DNA of 64,000 nt from Microbulbifer taiwanensis (GCF_014904815.1 NZ_JACZFR010000036.1:1-64000); one strand, 5' to 3'; positions 16,819 through 26,821 are shown, counted from the first letter of the stretch. The notes: a model not told the origin generated them from the sequence alone. Numbers and translations: made by a program.

Positions 16819-18255
16819 ATGCTCAGACGTACCAAGATCGTCGCCACCCTGGGTCCTGCCACAGACAAGGCGGGCATGCTGAAGCAGCTGATCGCGACCG
16901 GTGTGGATATGGTGCGCCTCAACTTCTCCCACGGTATCGCCGGGGATCACCGCCGCCGCGCCGAGCAGGTGCGGAGGGAGGCCGCCCGCCAGGGCCGCCA
17001 TGTGGCGGTACTCGGTGACCTGCAGGGGCCGAAGATTCGCGTCGGCACCTTCAGCGAGGGGCGCGCGCGCCTGGAGAAGGACGCGGGTTTTGCGTTGGAC
17101 CCGGACTGGCCCGAGGGTGGCGGCAATGTGCAGGGTGTATCGGTGGACTATGGGGATCTGTCGAGCGACTGCTCCGCTGGGGATATCCTGCTGCTGGACG
17201 ACGGCCGCCTGCGCCTGCAGGTAAAGAAAGTAGACGGCCGCGCAGTGCATACCCGGGTCGAGGTGGGTGGCTGGCTATCCAACAACAAAGGTATCAACAA
17301 GCTGGGCGGTGGCCTGACCGCACCGGCACTGACGCAGAAGGACCGCAGGGACATCAAGCTGGCAGCGGAGCTGGAGCTCGATTACCTGGCAGTATCCTTT
17401 CCCCGCGATGCCGCCGATATGCAGAAGGCGCGCCAGCTGCTGCGTGCCGCCGGTGGCAGTGCGCACCTGGTGGCCAAGATAGAACGCGCCGAAGCGGTCG
17501 CCGACGAGGCGCAACTGGACGAACTGATCCTCGCCAGCGACGTCATTATGGTGGCCCGTGGCGACCTGGCAGTGGAGATCGGTGATGCGCAACTGATGGG
17601 CGTGCAGAAACACCTGATCCGCCGCGCGCGACACCTGAACCGGGTGGCCATCACCGCGACACAGATGATGGAGTCGATGATCTCCAGCCCGGTGCCCACC
17701 CGCGCCGAAGTCTGCGATGTGGCCAACGCGGTGCTGGATGGCACAGATGCCGTGATGCTGTCAGCGGAGACTGCCGCCGGCGACTACCCGGTGGAGACGG
17801 TAGAGCATATGGCCGAAGTCATTGTCGGTGCCGAGAAGCACCGCGCCAGGCGGAAACCGCCCAGGGTAATGCAGGAAAATTATCCCGCCGGTGACGCCTG
17901 TATTGCCATGGCTGCGACGACCATCGCCAACCACTGCCGCGATATCAAGGCGATTATCTGCCAGACCGAAACCGGCAACACGGCGCTGCTGATGTCGCGG
18001 GTGCGCGCGGACATTCCAATTTTTGCCTTTTGCCGACATCGCAGCAGCTGCAGCCGTGTGGCCCTGTATCGCGGCGTGGACCCGGTGCTGATGGAAGTGG
18101 AGGGCATGGACGGCCCGACGCGGGATCGCCAGGCCATAGCGCACCTGAAGAAGCGCAAACTACTGCAAGAGGGCGATTTCGTACTGGTCTCCCGGGGTTA
18201 CCACCAGGACGTGGGGGGCAACACCGATACGCTGCGCATAGTGCAGGTGGACTGA
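16819..18255 (+). CDS. pyk: Pyruvate kinase
   Basis: Final step of glycolysis, phosphoenolpyruvate plus ADP to pyruvate and ATP. With the start at 16819 the protein has 478 residues, matching the type II (PykA-like) length. The N-terminus is RRTKIVATLGPA, followed by RLNFSHG, GDLQGPKIRVG, the active-site region KIERAEAV, MVARGDLAVE, and ITATQMMESM with metal- and phosphate-binding residues. An in-frame ATG at 16804 with AGGTGAG upstream is an alternative start. The C-terminal domain lacks an obvious fructose-bisphosphate site. Confidence 0.95.
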   Translation: MLRRTKIVATLGPATDKAGMLKQLIATGVDMVRLNFSHGIAGDHRRRAEQVRREAARQGRHVAVLGDLQGPKIRVGTFSEGRARLEKDAGFALDPDWPEGGGNVQGVSVDYGDLSSDCSAGDILLLDDGRLRLQVKKVDGRAVHTRVEVGGWLSNNKGINKLGGGLTAPALTQKDRRDIKLAAELELDYLAVSFPRDAADMQKARQLLRAAGGSAHLVAKIERAEAVADEAQLDELILASDVIMVARGDLAVEIGDAQLMGVQKHLIRRARHLNRVAITATQMMESMISSPVPTRAEVCDVANAVLDGTDAVMLSAETAAGDYPVETVEHMAEVIVGAEKHRARRKPPRVMQENYPAGDACIAMAATTIANHCRDIKAIICQTETGNTALLMSRVRADIPIFAFCRHRSSCSRVALYRGVDPVLMEVEGMDGPTRDRQAIAHLKKRKLLQEGDFVLVSRGYHQDVGGNTDTLRIVQVD

Positions 18256-18309
18256 ATGCGGATGGCCGCCCCGCTGCTCCTGCGGCGCGATCATTTCGCG
18301 CCCGGGGAT

Positions 18310-18486
18310 TTACGAGGTCCGCACACAGCGCACCAGTATCTTGGTCTCCAGTTCCTGTTCAATACAGTGGAATTTCTGACCGTTCATGGTCAGTGCTTTG
18401 GGGGCTCCCTCGGGCGCGGTTGTCGAACAACCGGCAACTCCTGTCGCCAGGGCCACTGCCAGCAGAATACAGCTCAATTTCTGCAC
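18310..18486 (-). CDS. 58-residue small lipoprotein
   Basis: A very short gene not requiring ATG: a GTG at 18486 lies 7 bases after a GAGGTA site. The product begins MQKLSCILLAVALATG and has a lipobox VAGC with the lipid Cys at residue 20. About 38 mature residues follow, including two further Cys (41 and 54) in FHCIEQELE and VRCVRTS, which could form a disulfide. Small lipoproteins with this layout are frequent but uncharacterised. It is convergent with pyk. Confidence 0.7.
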   Translation of the reverse strand: MQKLSCILLAVALATGVAGCSTTAPEGAPKALTMNGQKFHCIEQELETKILVRCVRTS

Positions 18487-18640
18487 CGCAGGTACCTCGT
18501 GACTTGTGTGGTAGGCGCGAATTTACTCCGCACTCAATTTCAGCCTAGAGGAAGCAGCCGTCAAAGTGAGGTTTTTGACGCCAATTTGTGCAAAGTGGCG
18601 ACAGAGCGGACGATCATAAGGATCCCGTGAAACTACAAAC

Positions 18641-18671
18641 AAAAAAGCCGCCGTTAAACACTAACGGCGGC
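18641..18671 (-). terminator. Terminator of the TonB receptor at 18751
   Basis: 18647-18656 and 18662-18671 form a perfect 10-bp stem (GCCGCCGTTA with its complement) around AACAC. On the minus strand it is followed by six T residues. Confidence 0.85.
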
Positions 18672-18750
18672 AAGTCGTAGCTCACTGAGCTGGAGGCAGG
18701 GGGCGCCCCGAGGAGAATTCGCGCAACAATCGGGCCTGACTGGTTCCCGG

Positions 18751-20922
18751 TCAGAAGTTGTAGCTGCCGGTCAGGGCTATGGTGCGCGGGGCGCCGTAGA
18801 AGCCGGTCTGGAATACAGTGCCGAAATCGTACCCGGCGATGCGGTATTCCTTATCGGTCAGGTTTTTCCCGACCAGGCCCAGCTGCCAGTCGCCATTCGC
18901 ACTGTAGTAAGTTGCAGTGAGATCTACCAGCGTGTAGGCGTCCTGATCGAGAATGCCGGGAGTCTCGAATATCTGCGTATCGGAGCGATACGACACAGAG
19001 GGCACGACAACCACCTCACCGCCTGCAGCGGGAATCGCCCAGTTCAGCTGCATCATCGCCGTTGTATCGGGCGTGTTCTGCATGTCGCGGGTATCCGCGA
19101 TGTCCTCGCCACCCGACATGAATTCGATAAATTCTGCATCGACCCAGCCGAGGTTGGCATTTGCAGTCAAGTTGTCGGTAATAGCCAGCGACGCTTCGAG
19201 TTCAATACCCTGAATGCGTGACTTGCCTGCGTTCAATACATCACCGGCGGTGGTTCCGTCGTCGAGAATGCGCTGGGTGGTCAGCTGCATGTCTGTGTAG
19301 TCGGCCCTGAAGAGCGCACCGTTCAGGCGCAGGCGGTTGTTCAGTGCATCCAGCTTCCAACCCAGTTCCACGGTATCGACGGTTTCCGGTGCGTAACCTT
19401 CGCGAGTCAACGGGTTGGCGGTTTCTACACCGCGCATGTCAAAGCCACCGCTTTTAAAGCCGGAACTATAGGATGCATAGAGCATGGCATCTTCATTCAC
19501 CTGGTAATCCAGGCCAATACGCGGCGTAAACTCGCTCCAGGTATTACTGTTGGTGTAATCCGTCCTCACCTGAAACAGCGTTGATTCTGCCGTATCTCCA
19601 TAGTATTTACCATGAGAGAAATCGGAACCTAGCCCGAGGAGTACAGCGTTATAGACATCCGCCTCTTTTTCGTCGCGGGTATAGCGACCGCCGAGATTCA
19701 GGTTCCACTGATCGGCAAATTGCCAGTTGTAGTGGGCATAGGCGGACAGGCTTTCAGTATCGACGCTGCCGGATACGGCCACGGTGCTGGGAGCGAGAAC
19801 GGCATCGTAGCTCCCGGAAGCGGTGCCGTCGTAGTAATAAATTCCACTGACAAGGTCAGAACTTTCTCCCTGCCAGACCAGCTGGAATTCCTGGGTAAAC
19901 TGTTCGTCGTCATAGATCGCTGGAACGTCGAAGCTCGGGGTGCTTACGCTGTCGAAGTCGATGACGGTTTCAGTTTCTCCCTCGCGGCTGGCGGTCACAG
20001 ATTTGAGCGTAATGCTTTCGGATACTTGCCACTCTGCGGACAGGGACATTCCGCTGGTCTCGACGCTGTTGTCGGCGGGAAGGTTGGATTCTGTATCGTA
20101 AACGCTGTCCAGCACTGCTTCGCCATTGATGCCGGGGTTAAAACGGTGTCCATGCTTGGACGCAGAGTCATCCGCGGTGTTGTCTGCCGCAAAGCGAACA
20201 AAAATATCATCGGAGGGTGAATACTCCAGGCTGACCCGCATTGCCAGTATGTCTTTGTCATACTGGTCGTCACCTGTAATGACATTTTCCCCGAAACCAT
20301 CGCGATTGAAGCTGGCTATCGCTGCACCGATATTGAGGTTTTCCGTCAGGCCGGTGGAGGCTTTGATTTTGAAGTCACGCTGATTGTAACTGCCGATTGC
20401 GGAGCCAATTGAAACCTCGGTGTCTCCTGTCATTTTCTTGGTGACGTATTTGACGGCGCCGCCGATGGTGTTCTTGCCGTAGAGGGTGCCCTGGGGGCCG
20501 CGCAATACCTCGATACGCTCCACATCGAACACATCCATTACCGCACCCTGGGGGCGGGCCACATAGACGTCGTCGATGTAAATGCCGACGCCCGGCTCAT
20601 AGCCCCACAGAGGGTCCTGTTGGCCGATTCCGCGAATGAAGGCCGTCAGCGTGGAGTTGGTCCCCCGGCTGACCTGCAGTGTTGTATTGGGGCTCAGCTT
20701 CTGGATATCGGTCATATCCGTGATGCCATTTTCAATCAGGCTTGCTTCGCCGATGGCAGTTACCGCCACCGGCACCTCCTGCAGCGACTGCTCGCGCTTC
20801 TGCGCGGTGACGGTCACTTCTTCCAGAGCGGGGTCGGCGTGGGTAAAGCTGGCGCCGCAGGCCAGCATGACGCCGGCGGCGAGGGGATGGAATTTTATTG
20901 CTCTATTTATCGCTCTGCTCAT
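18751..20922 (-). CDS. TonB-dependent receptor (outer-membrane importer)
   Basis: Outer-membrane receptor of 723 residues. The start at 20922 follows GGAGAG; an ATG four codons earlier has no site. A signal peptide runs to about THADP, then the TonB-box-like EEVTVTAQKREQ that is characteristic of the large receptor family with this N-terminus. The plug carries RIEVLRGPQGTLYGKNTIGGAV. The barrel ends in ALTGSYNF. The substrate is unknown; this subgroup often takes up hydrophobic or carbon substrates in marine bacteria. It is divergent from the symporter-kinase hybrid, which hints that the two share a substrate or regulation. Confidence 0.92.
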   Translation of the reverse strand: MSRAINRAIKFHPLAAGVMLACGASFTHADPALEEVTVTAQKREQSLQEVPVAVTAIGEASLIENGITDMTDIQKLSPNTTLQVSRGTNSTLTAFIRGIGQQDPLWGYEPGVGIYIDDVYVARPQGAVMDVFDVERIEVLRGPQGTLYGKNTIGGAVKYVTKKMTGDTEVSIGSAIGSYNQRDFKIKASTGLTENLNIGAAIASFNRDGFGENVITGDDQYDKDILAMRVSLEYSPSDDIFVRFAADNTADDSASKHGHRFNPGINGEAVLDSVYDTESNLPADNSVETSGMSLSAEWQVSESITLKSVTASREGETETVIDFDSVSTPSFDVPAIYDDEQFTQEFQLVWQGESSDLVSGIYYYDGTASGSYDAVLAPSTVAVSGSVDTESLSAYAHYNWQFADQWNLNLGGRYTRDEKEADVYNAVLLGLGSDFSHGKYYGDTAESTLFQVRTDYTNSNTWSEFTPRIGLDYQVNEDAMLYASYSSGFKSGGFDMRGVETANPLTREGYAPETVDTVELGWKLDALNNRLRLNGALFRADYTDMQLTTQRILDDGTTAGDVLNAGKSRIQGIELEASLAITDNLTANANLGWVDAEFIEFMSGGEDIADTRDMQNTPDTTAMMQLNWAIPAAGGEVVVVPSVSYRSDTQIFETPGILDQDAYTLVDLTATYYSANGDWQLGLVGKNLTDKEYRIAGYDFGTVFQTGFYGAPRTIALTGSYNF

Positions 20923-21004
20923 GGCTCTCTCCATTCACCAAAATTATGGTTTTTATAAGTCTCGGAGCTGCCACTCTATCCACTCGGAGTCTATTTGCCT
21001 GCTA

Positions 21005-21017
21005 GACCAAGGTATGA
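21005..21017. promoter_or_regulatory. Shared 13-base sequence, copy 1 (candidate regulator site)
   Basis: GACCAAGGTATGA lies in the divergent gap between the receptor and the hybrid kinase. The same 13 bases recur at 28484-28496, upstream of the dehydrogenase/regulator pair of the same locus. A binding site for the LuxR-type regulator at 26922 is a reasonable guess. Confidence 0.35.
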
Positions 21018-21120
21018 CGTTTGCGGTGCTCAGGATGGAGGACAAAAAACAGCCACTGGGGTATGGTTTCAGTCGTCGAGAGAAAGAATAACGAAGACAA
21101 GTCCAAATAGGTATTGCCGC

Positions 21121-24100
21121 TTGTTTAGCCTCACTACCCTGGCCGCCGTTGCCCTGGCCTACCTGCTGTTGCTGTTCGCTATTGCCTTCTGGGGCGACCG
21201 GCTGCCGGTGGCGCGCATTCGCCCGATCAAGCCATTGCTGCTGGCCCTGGCCGGTACCTACACCAGCGCATGGATGTTCTTCGGCACCCCGGCGCAGGCG
21301 GTGGAGGAGGGCTGGCTGTTGCCGCCCACCTTTGTCGGCGCCAGCCTGATGCTGATTGTCGGCGCGCCGCTGCTGACCCGTTTCGTGCGCCTGTGCAAGC
21401 GGCGGGGCTCCACCTCCATCGCCGACTTTATCAGCGCCCAGTTCGGCGGCTCCCAGTGGCTGGCGGCCACAGTGGCCGTGCTCGCACTGGTCGCAGTCTT
21501 GCCCTATCTGGCTCTTCAGTTGCGGGCGGTATCGGACAGTTTCCTATTGCTGGCCCATAGTGGGGAAATCAGTTCCTCTGCGGTGACGGCGGTTGTCAGT
21601 GTGACTCTGGGCCTGTTCGCACTGCTGTTCGGTACCCGCCATATCGACAGCAGCGTGCACCGCAACGGCATGCTGCTGGCCGTGGCCTTCGAGGCGCTGG
21701 TCAAGATTGGGGCCTTCGTCGCCGTGGCCTGGTTTGTGCTGGGCAGCGCCTTCGATGGGGCAACCGGCCTGGCGCGCGAGGCGCTGGCCAGTGAGCGGGT
21801 TGCACAATTGAATGCGGCGCGTCCCGCGGATACCGGTTATTTCGCCGTGGTGGTGCTGGGCATGGCGGCCATGTTCTGCCTGCCGCGACAGTTCCATATC
21901 CTGATGATCGAGAGTGACGGCGAGCAGGATATAGGCCCGGTGAGGAAGCTGATACCGATCTATCTGGGGATACTCTCGGTGGCGATTCTGGTGGTCGGCT
22001 ACGGCGGGCTGCTGTGGCTGCCCCAGACCCCCGGGGCGGGCTTCGATAACCCGGAGCGCTTCGTGCTGGGTATACCCCTGCACGGCGGCTCCGAGTGGCT
22101 GTCGCTGCTGGCCTTTATCGGCGGCCTCTCCGCCGGTTCCAGCATGGTCATCATTGCCACCATCGCCCTTTCCACCATGATCGCCAACACCATGGTGGTG
22201 CCCTGGTGGTTGCAGCGACTGCAGGCGCGGCCCGCGGACCAGGCGCTGGGTTCGGACCTGCGCCGCGTGCGCCGCGGCATTATCGCGCTGATCATGCTGG
22301 CGGCCTTTGCGGTCAACGAGGCGATAGGCGCGGGTGTGCGCCTGGGCACCTTCGGCCTGCTGTCCCTGGCTCTGGTCGGCCAGCTGGCGCCGGCGATGAT
22401 CGCCGCTGTGATCTGGCCCAAGCACTGGATCAGGCTGCGCGCGGCCGGTGTTATCGCCGGGCTGGCTGCAGGTACGCTTGTCTGGGCGCTGTCGGCCCTG
22501 CCGGCAGCGGTGGGTGAGGTGGATCTCGTTGCGCGTTGGTTGGATCTGCAATGGAGTTCACTGACGATCAGCTGCGTCATCGGCATGGGACTCAATTGCG
22601 CGCTTCTGCTGCTGGTATCCAAGTGGCTGGCGTTCTCGACCCCCCACGACAGCAGCGTCGCCGAGGTGCCGGTGGACAGGGCGCAGCTGCGCGAGCTGCT
22701 GGCGCGCTTTATCGGTGGCGACGCGGCGGGAAAGACTTTTGCCGGCCTCCGCGAGGCATCCGGTAACGATTACCGCGAGGCGGTGGAGAAAATTCTCGCC
22801 GGTATCGTCGGTTCCACCAGCGCGCGCCGCCTGGTGCGCAATTACAACGGCGCCGAGGCCAGCGCCCAGACCCTGGAGCAGGCCTCCGCCATCTACCAGT
22901 TCGGGCGCGGCCTGCTGCAGAGCAGCATCGACAATATCGATCAGGGCATCTCGGTGGTGGATGCCAACCTCAACCTGGTGGCCTGGAACCGCCGCTATGT
23001 GGAGCTCTTCCGCTATCCGTCGTCGATGATCCATGTCGGTCAGCCAGTGGCGGAGCTGGTGCGCTACAACGCCAGCCGCGGTGAGTGCGGCCCCGGTTCT
23101 GTGGAGATACACGTACAGAAACGCGTGGAGCACCTGCGGGCTGGCACCGCCTACCGGGTGCAGCGCCACCGCACCGATGGCACTGTGCTGGAGATTCGCG
23201 GCAACCCGCTGCCCGGCGGTGGCTTCGTGACCACCTATACCGATGTGTCGGACTACCAGCGTACCCTGGGAGAGCTGACCGAAGTTAAGGATTCCCTCGA
23301 GCAGAAGGTTGCGGCGCGCACCGCTGCGCTGCAAGCCTTGAACGAACAGCTGGAAACGCTGAACAGCGAGCTGGAAGTGGCCAGCGCCGGTAAGACCCGG
23401 TTTCTCGCCGCCGCCAGTCACGATCTGGTGCAGCCGTTGAATGCCAGCCGCCTGTTCCTCGATGCGCTCAGCGCGCGCAGGCTGGACGACGACAGTCGCG
23501 GCCTGCTGAGTCGCGCCGACAGTGCCCTGGCGGCGGCCGAGCAGCTGATCACCGATATGCTGCAGATAGCGCGCATGGACGCCGGCGATATCCACCCGAA
23601 AATCCAGCCTACCGAACTGGACAGAGTGGTCGCAGAGGTGGTGGAGCAGGCGCGCCTGGCCGCGGGCAGCCGCAATATCCAGCTGCGCTACCGCCGCAGC
23701 GACCTCTGGGTGATGAGCGATGAAAAGATGCTGCGCCGGGTGGTACAGAATCTGGTGGACAACGCCATCAAGTACACACGCAGCGGTGGCGTACTGATAG
23801 GCGCACGCCATAAGAATGGTGGTGTTTCACTGGAGGTCTGGGACACCGGCTGCGGCATAGACGGCTCGCAACAGCAGAATATCTTCCGCGAGTTCTGTCG
23901 TCTGGGCGGTGTCGAGCGCGAGCACGGCTACGGTTTGGGCCTGGCCACCGTCGAGCGCCTGTGCCGGCTGCTGGATTCGCCCATCGAGCTGGTGTCACGG
24001 CCGGGGCGCGGCAGTGTGTTCCGCGTGCGCCTGCCGCGCGCGCGCGCGGAAAATCGCCAGGCGGCGGCTACCGCACAGCTGACACCGGCGCAGTCATCGC

Positions 24101-24489
24101 TGCAATTGCGCGTGCTCTGCGTCGACAACGAGCCTGCAATCCTGGAGGCCATGCAGGCACTGCTCGGCGGCTGGGGGTGCAGCATCGAATGCGCGCGCGG
24201 TAGCGACTCGGCGCTGCAATTGCAAAAGCCCGACCTGCTGCTGATGGATTTCCACCTGGAAGACAGCGTCGACGGCATAGCGCTGGCGCAACAGCTGATG
24301 GGCCACTGGGGCGAGGCGGTACCCTGCGTGATCATCTCGGCGGAAAACACCGACCTGGTGAAAAACCGGGCACAGCGCGCGGGCTGGCAGTTTCTGCAGA
24401 AGCCCCTGCGCCCGGCGGCTCTGCGCGCCCTCCTGCAGGCGAGGCAGAAACAGCTCGCCCAGGCGGAGCCTGCGACCAAGGTCGTATAG
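21121..24489 (+). CDS. Symporter-PAS-histidine kinase-receiver hybrid (CrbS/MxtR-like)
   Basis: A 1122-residue membrane sensor. Residues 1 to about 500 form a multi-helix Na+/solute-symporter module (LAYLLLLFAIAFWGD, GTYTSAWMFFG, STSIADFISAQFG). A PAS domain lies at about 595-715 (SIDNIDQGISVVD), the HisKA His is in ASHDLVQPLN near 765, HATPase boxes NLVDNAIKYT and GYGLGLATV start near 877, and a receiver begins near 998 with its Asp in LLMDFHLE. This order matches CrbS/MxtR, which with a LuxR-type regulator controls acetate and related carbon use. The TTG start is inferred from the conserved N-terminus; an ATG at 20995 would add 42 residues of poor coding character. Confidence 0.85.
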   Translation: MFSLTTLAAVALAYLLLLFAIAFWGDRLPVARIRPIKPLLLALAGTYTSAWMFFGTPAQAVEEGWLLPPTFVGASLMLIVGAPLLTRFVRLCKRRGSTSIADFISAQFGGSQWLAATVAVLALVAVLPYLALQLRAVSDSFLLLAHSGEISSSAVTAVVSVTLGLFALLFGTRHIDSSVHRNGMLLAVAFEALVKIGAFVAVAWFVLGSAFDGATGLAREALASERVAQLNAARPADTGYFAVVVLGMAAMFCLPRQFHILMIESDGEQDIGPVRKLIPIYLGILSVAILVVGYGGLLWLPQTPGAGFDNPERFVLGIPLHGGSEWLSLLAFIGGLSAGSSMVIIATIALSTMIANTMVVPWWLQRLQARPADQALGSDLRRVRRGIIALIMLAAFAVNEAIGAGVRLGTFGLLSLALVGQLAPAMIAAVIWPKHWIRLRAAGVIAGLAAGTLVWALSALPAAVGEVDLVARWLDLQWSSLTISCVIGMGLNCALLLLVSKWLAFSTPHDSSVAEVPVDRAQLRELLARFIGGDAAGKTFAGLREASGNDYREAVEKILAGIVGSTSARRLVRNYNGAEASAQTLEQASAIYQFGRGLLQSSIDNIDQGISVVDANLNLVAWNRRYVELFRYPSSMIHVGQPVAELVRYNASRGECGPGSVEIHVQKRVEHLRAGTAYRVQRHRTDGTVLEIRGNPLPGGGFVTTYTDVSDYQRTLGELTEVKDSLEQKVAARTAALQALNEQLETLNSELEVASAGKTRFLAAASHDLVQPLNASRLFLDALSARRLDDDSRGLLSRADSALAAAEQLITDMLQIARMDAGDIHPKIQPTELDRVVAEVVEQARLAAGSRNIQLRYRRSDLWVMSDEKMLRRVVQNLVDNAIKYTRSGGVLIGARHKNGGVSLEVWDTGCGIDGSQQQNIFREFCRLGGVEREHGYGLGLATVERLCRLLDSPIELVSRPGRGSVFRVRLPRARAENRQAAATAQLTPAQSSLQLRVLCVDNEPAILEAMQALLGGWGCSIECARGSDSALQLQKPDLLLMDFHLEDSVDGIALAQQLMGHWGEAVPCVIISAENTDLVKNRAQRAGWQFLQKPLRPAALRALLQARQKQLAQAEPATKVV

Positions 24490-24496
24490 CGATGGC

Positions 24497-24516
24497 GGTG
24501 CGCGCGGCGCACCCTA
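24497..24516. repeat. GGGTGCGCC-family repeat, half copy 3
   Basis: 24497-24514 is the exact reverse complement of the copy at 12742-12759. It lies 8 bases after the hybrid-kinase stop and 41 bases before an unrelated palindromic repeat at 24557. Confidence 0.6.
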
Positions 24517-24556
24517 CGGGAACTGCAATCCCCATGTTGGAGCGGCGGGCATTCTG

Positions 24557-24625
24557 TCGTCATTCCGGCGCAGGCCGGAATCTAGGCGCCCCCGTACTGG
24601 ATACCGACCTGCGCCGGTATGACGA
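24557..24625. repeat. TCGTCATTCCGG-family palindromic repeat, copy 1
   Basis: 24557-24574 (TCGTCATTCCGGCGCAGG) and 24608-24625 are inverted copies with 17 of 18 matches. The 69-base unit recurs at 26822-26890 and, in longer form, around hutU. Confidence 0.7.
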
Positions 24626-24689
24626 GCTAACGTAGGCTTGATTTGAAATAGAGAATCTAAAGCGATAGAGAGAAATCAGAAGTAAAACA

Positions 24690-25895
24690 ATGAAAAAATA
24701 TCTACTTGAAGTCCTGATGTTCACCGCCTACGCACTCTTTGCCGCCTCCTGGGTCTCCGGCGCCATACTCACGCCGGAGATACAGTCGTCCTTTGGCGAG
24801 GAGGGTTTCGCCAATGCCACCTGGGGCAGCAATGTGATTACCCTGGCGAAGATCGTCGGCAACCTGGCCGCGGCCATGCTGCTGATGCGCCTGGGGGTGA
24901 AGCGCGCATTTGCGCTGGCTATTCTGCTGATTGGCGCCGGTGGTTTTGGTGCGCTGGCTGGTGACTACAGCGGCTGGTTGATCTCAAGGCTGGCACTGGG
25001 CCTGGGCGGCGCACTGGCGATAGTGTATTTCAATCCGGTGGTTTTGCACTACTTTTCCGCGAGCGAGCGCCCGCTGATCAACGGCATCAACGCGGCCGCC
25101 TTCAATACTGGCAATCTGCTCGCGCTGCTGTCCACCGGCGCGCTGGCGGCCTGGATGGGCAGCTGGCAATCGGTGGTGATTCTCTACGGCGTGATGGTCG
25201 CAGCACTGGCTGTACTCTGGTGGCTGTCGGCGGAAAACTTCTCCCTTTCCGGTGCTGGAAAAAATGGTGAAGAGAACTACGGCCTGCGCCATGGCGTGCG
25301 CGAGGCATTCAACTGGTGGCTGCCGCTGGCCTACTGCGGTGTGCTCTTCTGCTATATCGCCGTCTTCGCCCTCTTCCCGCTGATCGACGGCTTCGCCGTG
25401 GCCAGCAGCCACCTGTCGGCGGTAATGATCGCCGCCGGTATGATCGGTACCGCCGCCGGTATTCTTTTGACCAAGCGCTATCCGCTGCGTCTGCCGGTAC
25501 TGCGCTATGCCGGCCTGGCGCTGGTGATATTCGCCGCACTGATGCTCGTCAGCCGCAATCCGCTGATTGCCTATGCTGCCGCGGCGCTGGCCGGCTTCTT
25601 TATGTTCCTGCCGATGACCGCCCTGGTGACACTGCCGCAGGAACTGCCGGGCGTGACACCGGCGCGCATCACGGTGACCTTCGCGATGTTCTGGTCGATT
25701 TCCTACGGGGTGGAGACGGCGCTGATGTACGGCGCCGGCCTGCTGGCTGATTACAGCGGTGAGCCGGCATTCGCGGCCTACTTTGCCGTGGCCTGTTCCT
25801 CCTCCCTGTTTATTTTCTCCTTCCTGCTGCCTGAGAGTGGCAGGGAAAGCGTGACCGTCGAAGCGGAAGATGGAGCAGAAAATGCGACAGCTTGA
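24690..25895 (+). CDS. MFS transporter
   Basis: Major-facilitator permease of 401 residues with about twelve hydrophobic segments, starting at FTAYALFAASWVSG. The usual loop 2-3 basic motif is weak (LMRLGVKRAFAL). The C-terminus is acidic. It is followed directly by an esterase gene that starts inside its last codons, so the pair likely imports and hydrolyses (or exports) one compound. The substrate cannot be read; with 3-hydroxybutyrate dehydrogenase nearby, a small organic acid or ester is plausible (inference). Confidence 0.85.
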   Translation: MKKYLLEVLMFTAYALFAASWVSGAILTPEIQSSFGEEGFANATWGSNVITLAKIVGNLAAAMLLMRLGVKRAFALAILLIGAGGFGALAGDYSGWLISRLALGLGGALAIVYFNPVVLHYFSASERPLINGINAAAFNTGNLLALLSTGALAAWMGSWQSVVILYGVMVAALAVLWWLSAENFSLSGAGKNGEENYGLRHGVREAFNWWLPLAYCGVLFCYIAVFALFPLIDGFAVASSHLSAVMIAAGMIGTAAGILLTKRYPLRLPVLRYAGLALVIFAALMLVSRNPLIAYAAAALAGFFMFLPMTALVTLPQELPGVTPARITVTFAMFWSISYGVETALMYGAGLLADYSGEPAFAAYFAVACSSSLFIFSFLLPESGRESVTVEAEDGAENATA

Positions 25896-26817
25896 TGCAA
25901 AGCTCGCCGAGTGGCTCGAGGGCGTCAACGCCCAGGTGGTGCAACTGAAAGCGGCGGGATTTGAGCCGACGCCTATCAGTGCGCGCGAGAGCCTGGCTAA
26001 CCTGACCCGCAGCTTTGTCGAGCCGGGCGCGGAGATGGCGGTGTGCGAGACACTGGTGTCCGGCAATCACTACGCGGTGCCGGTGCGTATCTACACGCCG
26101 AAATCCAGTGAGCCCGGGCCGGCTATTATTTACTGTCACGGCGGCGGCCATATGGCCGGCAGCGTGACGGTCTACGACCCGATATGTCGCCGCGTGGCCG
26201 AACACTGCCGGCGCACCGTGGTTTCCGTCGACTACCGCCTGGCACCGGAAAACCCCTATCCGGCCGGCTTGCAGGACCTGCTTGCGGTGGTCGGGAATCT
26301 GGGTGCGGCGCTGGATAAAAAAACGGTTGCCCACAGCGATCGCTGGATACTGATGGGCGACTCAGGTGGTGCTGCCCTCTGTGCCGCTGCCAGCCGGTTG
26401 TTGCAGCACGGGCGTCACAGTATCGCCGCCCAGGTACTGATTTATCCCAGCCTGGATTACACCATGCAGCTGCCGTCCATCGACGAAAACGGCAGCGGCT
26501 ACCTGCTGGAAAAGGAAAAGATCGGCTGGTATTTCGATAACTATTTCCGCGGCGCGGAGAATCGCCGCGAGGCCTCGGCGCTGCACGGCGAGTACACCGC
26601 TAATCTGCCGCAGACACTAATAGTTACGGCGGAATTCTGCCCGCTGCGGGACGAGGGTATTGCCTACCTGGAAAAACTGCGTCAGGTGGGAATATCGGCG
26701 GAGTCACTGCATTTCGACGATATGATTCACGCTTTCCTGAACCTGGAATCCCTGGTGCCCGAGGCCTGTGAGAAGCTCTACCGCCACCTGGCCGAGTTTG
26801 TATCCGCCGTGAAGTGA
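25882..26817 (+). CDS. Alpha/beta hydrolase of the hormone-sensitive-lipase family
   Basis: Esterase-type hydrolase of 311 residues. The oxyanion-hole motif CHGGGHMAGS, nucleophile elbow GDSGGAAL, acid in CPLRDEG and catalytic His in DDMIHAFL form a complete catalytic set. No signal peptide is visible, so it should be cytoplasmic. The ATG at 25882 was preferred because GGAG lies six bases upstream; one at 25870 is crowded by its site. It overlaps the transporter gene by 14 bases. Confidence 0.9.
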   Translation: MRQLDAKLAEWLEGVNAQVVQLKAAGFEPTPISARESLANLTRSFVEPGAEMAVCETLVSGNHYAVPVRIYTPKSSEPGPAIIYCHGGGHMAGSVTVYDPICRRVAEHCRRTVVSVDYRLAPENPYPAGLQDLLAVVGNLGAALDKKTVAHSDRWILMGDSGGAALCAAASRLLQHGRHSIAAQVLIYPSLDYTMQLPSIDENGSGYLLEKEKIGWYFDNYFRGAENRREASALHGEYTANLPQTLIVTAEFCPLRDEGIAYLEKLRQVGISAESLHFDDMIHAFLNLESLVPEACEKLYRHLAEFVSAVK

Positions 26818-26821
26818 TTAC

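Noticed and set aside
21121-24489. Two separate genes, a symporter and a kinase
   Set aside because: A single uninterrupted frame of about 1120 codons joins them, and this fusion is a known sensor architecture.
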